From a virus, in the IMG/VR virus record IMGVR_UViG_3300030060_005433, positions 1 through 33,394 of that record: a stretch of 33,394 nucleotides of DNA; one strand, written 5' to 3'. Position 1 is the first letter of the stretch. Each line of letters begins with the position of its first letter. This document shows positions 14,095 through 20,731 of the stretch, piece by piece. The translations under genes were made by a program, and so were the position numbers. The notes under the pieces were generated by a model. It did not search any database, was not told the origin of the DNA, and saw only the letters and a program-made list of their open reading frames with translations.

Positions 14095-14095
14095 G
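14077..14095. promoter_or_regulatory. repressor operator candidate O1
   Basis: CTTGTCGTAAATCGACAAG is a perfect inverted repeat with 7-bp arms and a 5-bp centre. Related 19-mers occur at 14814-14832 and 14853-14871, on the other side of the repressor gene. The placement at both flanks of the repressor, over promoter candidates, is what a CI-type regulator would use. Confidence 0.7.
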
Positions 14096-14105
14096 CTATT
14101 TTATT

Positions 14106-14804
14106 TTATTTATCAAAAACTATTTGCATACCGCGCAGTTTAGGCCGGAATGAAACTGAAAGAGACGCAGAAGCCCAGACCAGCTTTTGACCCCTGTGCT
14201 GTCTGTCAGTGTTATTGTTATGTATCGTGTAAAGTCCACCGGGTTCGGGATAAATAATTCCGTTTGTTAATTTGGTTTCGACGCCATCGATAACGATAGG
14301 GTTTTCTAGCAAAACATAGGCTTCATGCTGGATAGATGCCTCAGAAACAAATCCCTTTTCTATTGGCTCTCGCTCAATATATTCAACGGCGTTTTTCCAT
14401 TCTTCCCACAACCCAGAGTAGCCTGGTTCAGCGGACCAAATCACAGCGGCTGTATCTGTTTGCATGTATGTTTGCATATAAACCTTGCCCATAGTTTTGC
14501 CGGCGCTGATTTCGTGTTCAATGCGGACGCCAGACGGTGGGCAAGTTCCTTCCTCGTTTGGACTGCAGCGCACGATTTTGGAATAACCGATAATAGGAAC
14601 AGGCGGCAACGCAAACAGCACGTCTTGAGGTGTGCAGTCTAGAATCTTCGCGTAATGCTCTGCATCCTGCAGCGTAATGTTGGTGTGTCCGTTGACCTGA
14701 CGTGACAAATTTTCAGGCGTGATGCCTTTGAGGGCGGCGACCTCCCGCTTTGTCATATTCGCCCGACGGATCATCTGATTCAGGTTGTTTGGCATAGAAA
14801 TCAT
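14106..14804 (-). CDS. CI-like transcriptional repressor with unusual C-terminal domain
   Basis: This 232-residue protein begins with a HTH_3-type DNA-binding domain (residues ~5-65: MIRRANMTKREVAALKGITP, ENLSRQVNGHTNITLQDAEHYA). It is divergent from a cro-like gene and is therefore the likely lysogeny repressor. The C-terminal ~160 residues do not show the S24/LexA features I would expect (no Ala-Gly cleavage site, no S-M-x-P or catalytic Lys context). It may therefore not be inactivated by RecA-type self-cleavage. CAGGG 8 nt before the ATG at 14804 supports that start over the ATG at 14795. Confidence 0.82.
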   Translation of the reverse strand: MISMPNNLNQMIRRANMTKREVAALKGITPENLSRQVNGHTNITLQDAEHYAKILDCTPQDVLFALPPVPIIGYSKIVRCSPNEEGTCPPSGVRIEHEISAGKTMGKVYMQTYMQTDTAAVIWSAEPGYSGLWEEWKNAVEYIEREPIEKGFVSEASIQHEAYVLLENPIVIDGVETKLTNGIIYPEPGGLYTIHNNNTDRQHRGQKLVWASASLSVSFRPKLRGMQIVFDK

Positions 14805-14813
14805 TGTAATTGC

Positions 14814-14832
14814 CCTGTCGCTGAATGATAAG
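14814..14832. promoter_or_regulatory. repressor operator candidate O3
   Basis: CCTGTCGCTGAATGATAAG shares the framework CTTGTC-n7-G-n-CAAG with O1 and O2 with a few changes. It covers the ribosome-binding region of the repressor gene, so binding here would limit repressor synthesis. Confidence 0.5.
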
Positions 14833-14841
14833 CTAATTCAT

Positions 14842-14870
14842 CAATAAGCTACCTTGTCACTGAACGTCAA
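14842..14870 (-). promoter_or_regulatory. candidate repressor promoter
   Basis: On the minus strand TTGACG (14870-14865), inside operator O2, is followed after 17 nt by TTATTG (14847-14842). The -35 is a 5/6 match. The -10 is weak, which suits a promoter needing activation or kept low. Confidence 0.35.
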
Positions 14871-14871
14871 G
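14853..14871. promoter_or_regulatory. repressor operator candidate O2
   Basis: CTTGTCACTGAACGTCAAG carries the same outer arms as O1 (CTTG and CAAG) with an imperfect inner part. It overlaps the -35 regions proposed for both the repressor and the cro promoters. Confidence 0.6.
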
Positions 14872-14882
14872 CACGTTAATGT
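14854..14882 (+). promoter_or_regulatory. candidate cro/early promoter
   Basis: TTGTCA (14854-14859), a 17-nt spacer and TAATGT (14877-14882) are followed by the cro ATG at 14890, only 7 nt after the -10. If this is the promoter, the message would be leaderless, consistent with the absence of a Shine-Dalgarno sequence before that ATG. Confidence 0.35.
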
Positions 14883-14889
14883 CCTGTGC

Positions 14890-15108
14890 ATGACTTTAGA
14901 TGATTGGCGAAATGAACAGGGTTGGTCGAAATCGCTGCTGGCGCGTCAGCTTGGTGTGCCACAGACCATCACTGTCACGCGCTGGTGCCACCCCCTCGAT
15001 GATCCGAGGCGGTCTGTGCCAAATCCTGATTACATGCAGCGCATCATCAACCTGACTGGCGGGAAGGTCACACCTAACGACTTCTTCCCGATGCAGGCCG
15101 ATGGGTAA
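14890..15108 (+). CDS. Cro-like HTH protein
   Basis: This 72-residue protein has a compact HTH (LDDWRNEQGWSKSLLARQLG, then TVTRWCHP) of the YdaS/Cro type. It is read divergently from the repressor and is first in the rightward early operon, so it is the expected Cro counterpart. The ATG at 14890 is chosen. The frame extends upstream to a TTG at 14854, but that would place the protein start within operator O2. The stop overlaps the next gene (ATG at 15101) by 8 nt. Confidence 0.75.
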   Translation: MTLDDWRNEQGWSKSLLARQLGVPQTITVTRWCHPLDDPRRSVPNPDYMQRIINLTGGKVTPNDFFPMQADG

Positions 15109-15421
15109 GGCGTCACGCGATAAGGGCTACAGGGCCGAGAACAGCATCCGTAAGAAGCTGGAAGCCAACGGCCTGGACTGCTATCGCGTTCCGCTGTCAG
15201 GCGGTGCCGCCATCAAGAACGACCTGGTGATTCGCAAAGGTGACCCGCTGCCTGTTGACCAGTGGGAGCTAGAGGTCAAATGCCGCGCCAACGGCTTCAA
15301 GCAAATTTATGACTGGATGGAAGGCGCTGACGCGCTGGTGCTAAAGGCTGACCGCAAGCCTGAGCTGGTGGTGCTTGACCTGGATGACTTCTGCCTTCTG
15401 CTGCGGGGCCAGGATGGCTAG
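15101..15421 (+). CDS. Hjc-like Holliday junction resolvase (PD-(D/E)XK)
   Basis: This 106-residue protein has the layout of archaeal-Hjc-type nucleases: a first helix with Glu13 (KGYRAENSIRKKLE), then VPLSGGAAIKNDLVI with Asp41, then the E-x-K strand (LEVKCR, Glu58 and Lys60) and a YDWMEGADALVLKAD segment. Such small nucleases are common in alphaproteobacterial phages. They are expected to cleave branched DNA so that recombining or packaged genomes are free of junctions. The gene overlaps both neighbours by 8 nt. Confidence 0.85.
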   Translation: MGKASRDKGYRAENSIRKKLEANGLDCYRVPLSGGAAIKNDLVIRKGDPLPVDQWELEVKCRANGFKQIYDWMEGADALVLKADRKPELVVLDLDDFCLLLRGQDG

Positions 15422-15647
15422 GGGCTTCAGCACCATGCTGGCGCGGAAGATCCGCATCTCGACGGTGCCAGGGGAGTGGCGTGAGGTGCTGGAGTGCGAA
15501 CACTGCGATGCTCAGGGCGAGTGCGAGGTCGAGATTGCTGTGCCGGATTATATGCGTGGCGGTGATCTGACCACCGGTCACGGCCAATGTCCTGTATGTG
15601 AGGGCCGGGGCTATGTAGAGCTGCCGGAAGATGAAGATAATGACTGA
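15414..15647 (+). CDS. small zinc-finger protein (CxxC pairs)
   Basis: This 77-residue protein has CEHCDAQGEC and CPVCEGRGYV, two C-x-x-C pairs of the DnaJ half-repeat type about 30 residues apart, that should bind one zinc ion. The N-terminus is basic (MLARKIRIS) and the C-terminus acidic. It is the second DnaJ-like zinc protein of the window, after 9479-10096. The start at 15414 overlaps the nuclease stop by 8 nt, and the 3' end overlaps the next gene. Nucleic-acid or protein binding is possible. No enzyme domain is attached. Confidence 0.75.
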   Translation: MARGFSTMLARKIRISTVPGEWREVLECEHCDAQGECEVEIAVPDYMRGGDLTTGHGQCPVCEGRGYVELPEDEDND

Positions 15648-16464
15648 TCCGTATGAGCTACCAAATGGCAACGTCCTGATCTCATTCAGTGGCGGCAGGA
15701 CAAGTGCTTTCATGTTGCACGAAATTCTCTGCGCCAACGGTGATCTGCCTGACAGGGTGAAGGTGGTTTTTGCAAATACAGGCAGGGAGATGCCGCAAAC
15801 TCTAGACTTTGTGCAAGAGTGTTCTGACAGGTGGTCGGTGCCTATAATCTGGCTTGAATACAAGTTAGATATGCCAAAGTTTGACATTGTAAATCATAAC
15901 TGTGCCAGCCGTCATGGTGAGCCGTTAGAGGCTTTGATCCGATCTGAGAGGTACATACCCAACACTTTGCGTAGAAAATGCACGCAGCAACTAAAGGTCA
16001 AAACCATCAAAAGATTTTTGGTCAGTCAGGGCTGGGAGCATTGGACGAACACCATTGGCATCCGCATTGATGAAAGCCGGCGTGTCAAAAATAGTAATGA
16101 TGGCAGGTGGGACAACTGGTTTCCATTGGTCAATGCTGGTGTGTCAAAATTAGACATCGCTGATTTCTGGCTAAAACAGGAGCTAGCGTTTGATCTAAAT
16201 CTGCCCCTTATCAACGGCATCACCCCACAATCTAACTGTGATGGGTGCTTTCTCAAAAGCGAATTGAAACTGGCTGAGATGTGGCGCGATCACCCTGACA
16301 GGATGCAGTGGTGGGCAGACCTGGAAGCAGAGTTTGGGCATACGTTCCGGTACGACGGTGTGTCTTATCAAGACATCAAAAACAACCTAGACCGGCAGGG
16401 TGATTTTGTTTTCGACATTGAAGGATTTTTTTGTCAGGCAGATGGCGGCGAGTGTACCGGATGA
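15631..16464 (+). CDS. PAPS-reductase-like PP-loop ATP pyrophosphatase
   Basis: This 277-residue protein has the SFSGGRTSA PP-loop (residues 18-26) that binds ATP and releases pyrophosphate in the PAPS reductase/N-type ATP pyrophosphatase family. Further family elements are VFANTGREMPQTLDFV, the basic RKCTQQLKVKTIKRF segment, and a C-x-x-C pair (SNCDGCFLK, ~206-209) that could bind metal or sulfur. Phage members are usually labelled phosphoadenosine phosphosulfate reductase but lack proof of that activity. Modification of a nucleic acid with sulfur, or sulfate metabolism, are both possible. The ATG at 15640 is an alternative start. Confidence 0.85.
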   Translation: MKIMTDPYELPNGNVLISFSGGRTSAFMLHEILCANGDLPDRVKVVFANTGREMPQTLDFVQECSDRWSVPIIWLEYKLDMPKFDIVNHNCASRHGEPLEALIRSERYIPNTLRRKCTQQLKVKTIKRFLVSQGWEHWTNTIGIRIDESRRVKNSNDGRWDNWFPLVNAGVSKLDIADFWLKQELAFDLNLPLINGITPQSNCDGCFLKSELKLAEMWRDHPDRMQWWADLEAEFGHTFRYDGVSYQDIKNNLDRQGDFVFDIEGFFCQADGGECTG

Positions 16465-16724
16465 CCAGGGATGAGGCACTGGCAGATGCAGATCGTGAGA
16501 TCAGCCGGCTTATCGCAGATGGACGCGGCCTGTTCTACATAGCGGAGCTGTACGGCGTGCCAGTGCGCCGACATCAGTCCAGGCATTTTCCCAGCATCGA
16601 CAGCAAGCATCTCATGCTGCCTGAGTACCTACAGGGACAGCCTGGGACACTGACACTGGACTATCTTAGAGAGGAACTGGCCGACCAGCTTGTGCCGCGA
16701 CTGCAGATCGTGAGGGCCGCATGA
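16461..16724 (+). CDS. hypothetical early protein
   Basis: This 87-residue protein has ATGA overlap with the previous stop. It is helical and charged, with TRDEALADADREISRLIADG and AELYGVPVRRHQSRHFPSI. The second segment could be a small HTH-like recognition unit, but this is weak. No family is recognised. It is co-transcribed with the early genes and overlaps the next ATG. Confidence 0.65.
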   Translation: MTRDEALADADREISRLIADGRGLFYIAELYGVPVRRHQSRHFPSIDSKHLMLPEYLQGQPGTLTLDYLREELADQLVPRLQIVRAA

Positions 16725-16927
16725 TGAAACTCTATGTGCTGATTATCGGCTTTGTCATGCCAAGCGGAGAGTTTGTCGGCACCACAGCGGTTGTCGATAG
16801 CTGTCCGCCATTCGATCAAGTGATCAGTTTTGTTCGGGAGCAAGTCAAAGATAATCAAGCGCAATTCTGGACTGCAGAGTGCAGCGAAATGGAGTTCGCG
16901 CCCGTCTTCCCGGAGAGAACCATATGA
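16721..16927 (+). CDS. hypothetical small protein
   Basis: This 68-residue protein starts at ATG in the ATGA overlap. The N-terminus is moderately hydrophobic (MKLYVLIIGFVMPSGEFVG) but looks more like a beta-hairpin than a signal peptide. The rest contains two cysteines (DSCPPFDQV, TAECSEMEF). It is uncharacterised. Tight coupling to both neighbours is the main support for it being a gene. Confidence 0.6.
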   Translation: MMKLYVLIIGFVMPSGEFVGTTAVVDSCPPFDQVISFVREQVKDNQAQFWTAECSEMEFAPVFPERTI

Positions 16928-17034
16928 AGCCCGATTCGGAACGCAAACCCGCCCCACAGCTATATATGGCGTTGTTAATGACCCTAACCAAAGGCCATCT
17001 CAAAAGCCATCCAAGAACCAAAAATCTTGATTAA
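16924..17034 (+). CDS. possible miniprotein of the early operon
   Basis: This 36-residue frame (MKPDSERKPAPQLYMALLMT onward) starts in ATGA overlap with the previous stop. It has no recognisable motif and no clear ribosome-binding site beyond coupling. The following 17035-17078 holds a short GCGCT/AGCGC stem-loop and the GAGGAG that serves the next gene. Confidence 0.35.
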   Translation: MKPDSERKPAPQLYMALLMTLTKGHLKSHPRTKNLD

Positions 17035-17078
17035 AAAAGCGCTATCGAGAGCGCGTAAGCGAGGAGATTGCTTAAGCC

Positions 17079-17405
17079 ATGATTTTATCGAGGCCCGAAA
17101 ATCCGTCAAGTGAAAAATTGCAAAGGCAACGAGTTCAACAACTTATAGGCCGCGTAGCGAAAAGGGCGAAACACCCTTACAGGCAGGCCATCGAGCGCAG
17201 AGAGCGCGACGAGTTCAATGAACGCCGCAAGCATGTCTTTACCAAACTGCGCCTGGAGATGAGCCTAGAGCGCTACAAAGATCTTATGCACGGTTACTGG
17301 CAACTCGGCCCCTTTCAACAGCGGAAATTTGTAGATCAGTGGGAGACGCACTTCTATGAACGTAGAACAGCTTCACGACCTGTTTCTCCAGGCAGCAGAG
17401 ACTGA
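17079..17405 (+). CDS. hypothetical basic helical protein
   Basis: This 108-residue protein has GAGGAG at 17061-17066, 12 nt before the ATG. It is almost entirely charged helix (ERRERDEFNERRKHVFTKL, SLERYKDLMHGYWQLGPFQQ), and its pI is clearly basic. No domain is recognised. The 3' end overlaps the next gene by 50 nt. It is part of the segment between early and packaging genes. Confidence 0.65.
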   Translation: MILSRPENPSSEKLQRQRVQQLIGRVAKRAKHPYRQAIERRERDEFNERRKHVFTKLRLEMSLERYKDLMHGYWQLGPFQQRKFVDQWETHFYERRTASRPVSPGSRD

Positions 17406-17739
17406 CAGAAGGTTGCCGCCGGCAACCCGCAAGCAAAAGCTCAGCTCATGGCCAGACTACCCGCTGGACTGGCATGGCTATGGGTGGACGCAATTAGGGC
17501 CAACCAGGCTGCACCCGACCTCAAAGCAGATCAGTGACTTCGATGAGGCCATGCGCCTCACAAGCATCATGCCAGAAGACGACCGTCGTTTGGTCTGGGC
17601 TGTAGCGCACAGCGCTGCATTTAGAGCCCGAGGGCCAGCATGGAAGAAGCTGGCGATCATGCTAGGGTTGCACGATCCGCGTATCGTCAAGCGCAACTAT
17701 CGGCACGCTCTGATTGAGCTACACTACAAGCTCGATTGA
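17356..17739 (+). CDS. HTH protein, DUF6362-like
   Basis: This 127-residue protein has a C-terminal part (FDEAMRLTSIMPEDDRRLVW, then PAWKKLAIMLGLHDPRIVKRNYRHALIELHYKL) with the pattern of a sigma-like helix-turn-helix. I associate that pattern with DUF6362 proteins of alphaproteobacterial phages (D-E-A-x-R...E-x-x-R-x-x-W...W-x-x-x-x...G-x-x-x-x-x-v-x-R-x-x-x-x-A). It stands just before the packaging and structural genes and so could act as a late-gene regulator. Overlap with the previous gene supports translation. The regulatory role is inferred from fold and position. Confidence 0.7.
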   Translation: MNVEQLHDLFLQAAETDRRLPPATRKQKLSSWPDYPLDWHGYGWTQLGPTRLHPTSKQISDFDEAMRLTSIMPEDDRRLVWAVAHSAAFRARGPAWKKLAIMLGLHDPRIVKRNYRHALIELHYKLD

Positions 17740-17794
17740 TCTTTTTCGACAAGGTGGTTGCAAGTGTCTCTAAATCTGGTATCGTTTCGATAAG

Positions 17795-17989
17795 ATGGCC
17801 CATGATATTGATGAAGGCATCGTATTCGCTGCAGATTGCAAGCCTTGTGAAATGTGCGGCGAACTCATTTGCCCTAAATGCAACCAGCATTATGCAACCT
17901 GTCCATGCCCAGGGCCACACAGCGAGATAGACGATGAGGAAGTATCAGCCGGCCCAAGTCGATTGGCAGGCCATACAAGCACGCATTGA
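17795..17989 (+). CDS. small zinc-binding protein preceding the terminase
   Basis: This 64-residue protein contains CKPCEMCGELICPKCNQHY, followed by CPCPGPHSE. The four paired cysteines (C-x2-C, C-x2-C) and the later C-x-C, plus His, indicate a zinc ribbon or treble-clef-like knot. Small proteins ending the cysteine region with CPCPGPHSE are familiar to me from alphaproteobacterial phages immediately upstream of the terminase. It overlaps the small terminase gene by 56 nt. Its function is unknown. A packaging or regulatory partner is plausible. Confidence 0.75.
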   Translation: MAHDIDEGIVFAADCKPCEMCGELICPKCNQHYATCPCPGPHSEIDDEEVSAGPSRLAGHTSTH

Positions 17990-18566
17990 AGCTGGAGAAG
18001 GCTTTACAAGCGTTGCCAAGGACTACGAGATCACGCGCCAGGCCATACAGAAGCGCTGCAAGCGAGAGGGATGGCTGAAAGGCAAAGACCGGACAATGGC
18101 CGTCAGGCGTGAGCGGTTCAAGCGCAACCAAGCGCTGCAACCAAGTGCAACCATGCAACCTGAGACGCAACCGCAACCGGTTGCAGTAGCGCAACCATCA
18201 GCCTTCGTTGTCGATCAGGCAGACAAGCGTAGTGCAGCCTTAGAGCTGCTTAGAGATGGAGTGCCAAGGAAACACGCGGCACAGAGCGTGGGCATTGGCG
18301 AAAGCACGCTGCTACGCTGGATTAATGAAGACGATGGATTTGGCGCTGAGGTACGCGCCGCAGAAAGCGCCGCTGTGGCTCTCAGGGTGCGGAGAATCGG
18401 ACAGGCTGGAGAGCGCGACTGGCGTGCAGATAGCTGGTATCTTGAACGAACTCAAAGGGATAGCTTTGGCAGCGACAATGCAAAAGGCGGCGCTGTAAAT
18501 GTCCAGATCAACATCGAGCGGGACGCAAAAGGTACGGAACCGGTACGGATAGAGTCTATTGACTAG
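17934..18566 (+). CDS. terS: terminase small subunit
   Basis: This 210-residue protein has two helix-turn-helix units: ~22-46 (GFTSVAKDYEITRQAIQKRC) and ~108-130 (RKHAAQSVGIGESTLLRWIN). A Pro/Gln-rich linker lies between them. The WRADSWYLERTQRDSFG segment (~160-176) is the W-x-A-x-x-W-x-L-E-R hallmark of phage small terminases. It would recognise the packaging site and load the large subunit. The large subunit lies two genes downstream rather than adjacent. The 3' end contains an inverted copy of the CCGTACC tandem element. Confidence 0.85.
   Translation: MRKYQPAQVDWQAIQARIEAGEGFTSVAKDYEITRQAIQKRCKREGWLKGKDRTMAVRRERFKRNQALQPSATMQPETQPQPVAVAQPSAFVVDQADKRSAALELLRDGVPRKHAAQSVGIGESTLLRWINEDDGFGAEVRAAESAAVALRVRRIGQAGERDWRADSWYLERTQRDSFGSDNAKGGAVNVQINIERDAKGTEPVRIESID
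18527..18548 (-). repeat. tandem CCGTACC element in small terminase gene
   Basis: Read on the minus strand this is CCGTACC, a 4-nt spacer (GGTT), CCGTACC and then TTTT. It is the same composite as at 9152-9173 and 9383-9407. It lies inside the coding sequence, where it encodes KGTEPVR, so it may be a functional DNA site constrained in both roles, or a coincidence. Confidence 0.5.
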
Positions 18567-18689
18567 CGCAAACCCTTGCTGGGCCTGCGTTACAGCGTAG
18601 ACGACCTCCTGCTTACGAGGCATTTCTGCCACGATGGCCCCCTGGGCCTGACCCCGCCGGGCCGGCTTGCGCGGCGACGTATGCGTTAT

Positions 18690-19139
18690 ATGAACACCCG
18701 CGCTTCCATAAAAAACAGGTTTCTCAGGTTGCACACTGGCCCTCGCATTATTGACCTTGCGCCCTTTGACGGCAGTGGCAGGCAGGCGTTTTTAGACGGC
18801 GCTGGTGCATCCATGCTGTTGAGGGACAGGCGTTACTGCACGCAGCAGAGTATTGATGAGATTGTTTCTCTGTGCGGTGAGATGCCCCTACAGAGCGTGT
18901 GGGTCAACTCTTTGGGTCGTTTGTCACATCTGGGGATCACAAACGATCAGTATTGCCTGATGCGTGCTGTCGGCTGGGTCTGGCGTGCTGACAATGTTGC
19001 TGAGTATCGCAAGATGATGCGTTCTCGGCCCACCAGGGATGAGTGGAGTGCGCCGGAGGCTTTTTGCGAACCTGGTTTTGTGAACAGCGCTGCCGCTTTG
19101 CAGTTTATGGAGCGGCATTTCGGTAGGGCGGCGCAGTAA
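18690..19139 (+). CDS. hypothetical protein between terminase subunits
   Basis: This 149-residue protein has no recognised family. It is rich in Arg and aromatic residues, with SIDEIVSLCGEMPLQSVWVN and LMRAVGWVWRADNVAEYRKMM as its most structured parts. The stop overlaps the next ATG (TAATG). The start is uncertain. ATG 18690 or 18681 are the only ATGs near the 5' end and neither has a good ribosome-binding site. The 120 nt from 18567 to here hold no gene I can support and might carry a packaging-site element. Confidence 0.6.
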   Translation: MNTRASIKNRFLRLHTGPRIIDLAPFDGSGRQAFLDGAGASMLLRDRRYCTQQSIDEIVSLCGEMPLQSVWVNSLGRLSHLGITNDQYCLMRAVGWVWRADNVAEYRKMMRSRPTRDEWSAPEAFCEPGFVNSAAALQFMERHFGRAAQ

Positions 19140-20731
19140 TGGCAGAGCGGCCACAGGGCTTTGCGCGTCGCATGATGGCGCAGCGATTGATGTCGGATGC
19201 GCGGGAAGACCCGTTTAGCGACAGCAGGTTTTTCTCTGGTCGCATTAGGCCGTCGATGCAGGACATGGCTGAGCCTACGCGGTTCAGCGACATGGCGATG
19301 CCGGCTTATGCGACGGGTGCGACTGCTAGTTTGTTTGCGCCTGGGGCTGGCGTGACTGACATCATGGGCTTTGCTCCTGATCCGGCACAGCCAGGCGAGT
19401 TCTTGCCCAGCTTTGGCGAGAACATAGCTGCTGGCAACTACCTCGATGCTGGCTTGCAGACGTTAGGCGGTGCCGGCGATGTGATGATGGCTGGCGGTAC
19501 GATTATCCCGCCCCTTGCGCTTATAGGCACCACTTTAAAGGCACCGAGGGCTGCAAGGGTTGCTGGCCAGGCTGGTGAAGTTGCGGCTGATGTTGCCAAG
19601 GTTGACCCTAATCAGCAGATGGGTGATGCGCTGGCACAGGCGCAGGCACGCTACTTTGAGACTGGCAACTTTGAGCCGCCGACTGCTGAGAACCCTGTTT
19701 CTGTGGTTCTGCCGACTGAGACTGAACCTGGCATCATAGCGTTTCATGGGTCTGGCGCAGACTTTGATGAGTTCCGGCTGGAGATGATTGGCACTGGCGA
19801 GGGCGCACAGACCTATGGCTATGGGCTGTATTTCACTGATAGTGAGGATATAGCCAAGTTCTATCGTAATGCGATGGTAGACCGCGACAGAGGTCTGGGG
19901 AACGTCCGCATTAAATACAAAGGCGAGTCTTTTGCGGAGTTTGAAGACAGTGCGGCGGCAGAAGCCGATCCTATAAAATATCGTATGCTTGCCGCTTTAG
20001 GCCGGCAAATTGAACGTCCAGTCACGATGCGGCCTATGGACGACCCTGAAAAAGTCGCACAAGTAGCAAAAGATGAGCTGCTGCAGGGCATAGACCGAAA
20101 CATTGAGATGCAACGCAAGGCGTTTGCCAATGAATCCGCGTCGGTTCAAGCAACGATGGAAGATACTTTGCTTGCAGACATTATTGCTGAGCGGGATGCG
20201 CTGGCGAGGATTGACCCCGCTGATATTGAGGTCGATGAGCCTACCGGCAAGATCTACAAGGTCGGGCTGTCTCCCAAGCCTGACGAGCTGCTGGATTATG
20301 ACGTGCCTATAGGAAGTCAAAGCCCAGACATCAAAGCAAAAATATCAGAGCTTATTGACAACGAAATCACACCTGATGATTTAGAAAACTTCGGCAGCCC
20401 AAGAGGTGATTTGAAAGCAAGTCTTTTGAGCGAAAATAGAACTGTTGTTTCATTCCTCAATGATTTTGCTGCTATCAGGGGCAAAGACAATGCTGGTGAA
20501 GAATTACTAGCTAAGTACGGCATCCCAGGCATCAAATACCGTGCATCAGGCTCCAGAGGCGCTGGCGTTACTGATGAAGCCGCAGAGCGTAACTATGTTA
20601 TATTTGACGACAAGGCTGTCAAAATCCTTGAGAAATACGGCATTGTCGGCCCTGTATTGGTGACCGGCGGGGCTGTAGCGGCCACCCAGCGTGGCGGCGA
20701 TGAGGAAGGTTCAATCTTCCCAGATGCCTAA
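19139..20731 (+). CDS. polyvalent protein with ADP-ribosyltransferase-like domain
   Basis: This 530-residue protein has Gly/Ala-rich, weakly hydrophobic stretches in residues 1-150, like those of the ejection proteins. Residues ~198-245 (IIAFHGSGADFDEF, then GTGEGAQTYGYGLYFTDSED) match the start of ADP-ribosyltransferase (ART) folds found in phage polyvalent proteins. His203 and Tyr231 sit in the H and Y positions of the H-Y-E class. The C-terminal ~462-510 (YGIPGIKYRASGSRGAG, ERNYVIFDDKAVKIL) matches the matching end of such domains, with Glu483 as a possible acidic residue. By analogy with T4 Alt it might be packaged and injected to modify host proteins. Activity and packaging are inference. 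Confidence 0.75.
   Translation: MAERPQGFARRMMAQRLMSDAREDPFSDSRFFSGRIRPSMQDMAEPTRFSDMAMPAYATGATASLFAPGAGVTDIMGFAPDPAQPGEFLPSFGENIAAGNYLDAGLQTLGGAGDVMMAGGTIIPPLALIGTTLKAPRAARVAGQAGEVAADVAKVDPNQQMGDALAQAQARYFETGNFEPPTAENPVSVVLPTETEPGIIAFHGSGADFDEFRLEMIGTGEGAQTYGYGLYFTDSEDIAKFYRNAMVDRDRGLGNVRIKYKGESFAEFEDSAAAEADPIKYRMLAALGRQIERPVTMRPMDDPEKVAQVAKDELLQGIDRNIEMQRKAFANESASVQATMEDTLLADIIAERDALARIDPADIEVDEPTGKIYKVGLSPKPDELLDYDVPIGSQSPDIKAKISELIDNEITPDDLENFGSPRGDLKASLLSENRTVVSFLNDFAAIRGKDNAGEELLAKYGIPGIKYRASGSRGAGVTDEAAERNYVIFDDKAVKILEKYGIVGPVLVTGGAVAATQRGGDEEGSIFPDA

Noticed and set aside
14854-14889. TTG start extending the Cro-like protein by 12 residues
   Set aside because: It lies within the operator and promoter region and has no ribosome-binding site. 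The ATG at 14890 begins the recognisable HTH domain.
17039-17054. Terminator between early miniprotein and 17079 gene
   Set aside because: The stem is only 5 bp and no T-tract follows.
17735-17753. Fourth repressor operator upstream of the zinc/terminase genes
   Set aside because: The right half TCGACAAG matches O1 exactly but the left half does not (about 12 of 19 overall), and CGACAAG also occurs in several coding regions. It is a possible half-site only.
18312-18734. Minus-strand 140-codon frame across the end of the small terminase
   Set aside because: It overlaps two plus-strand genes, has no ribosome-binding site or motif, and is opposite to the direction of the whole module.
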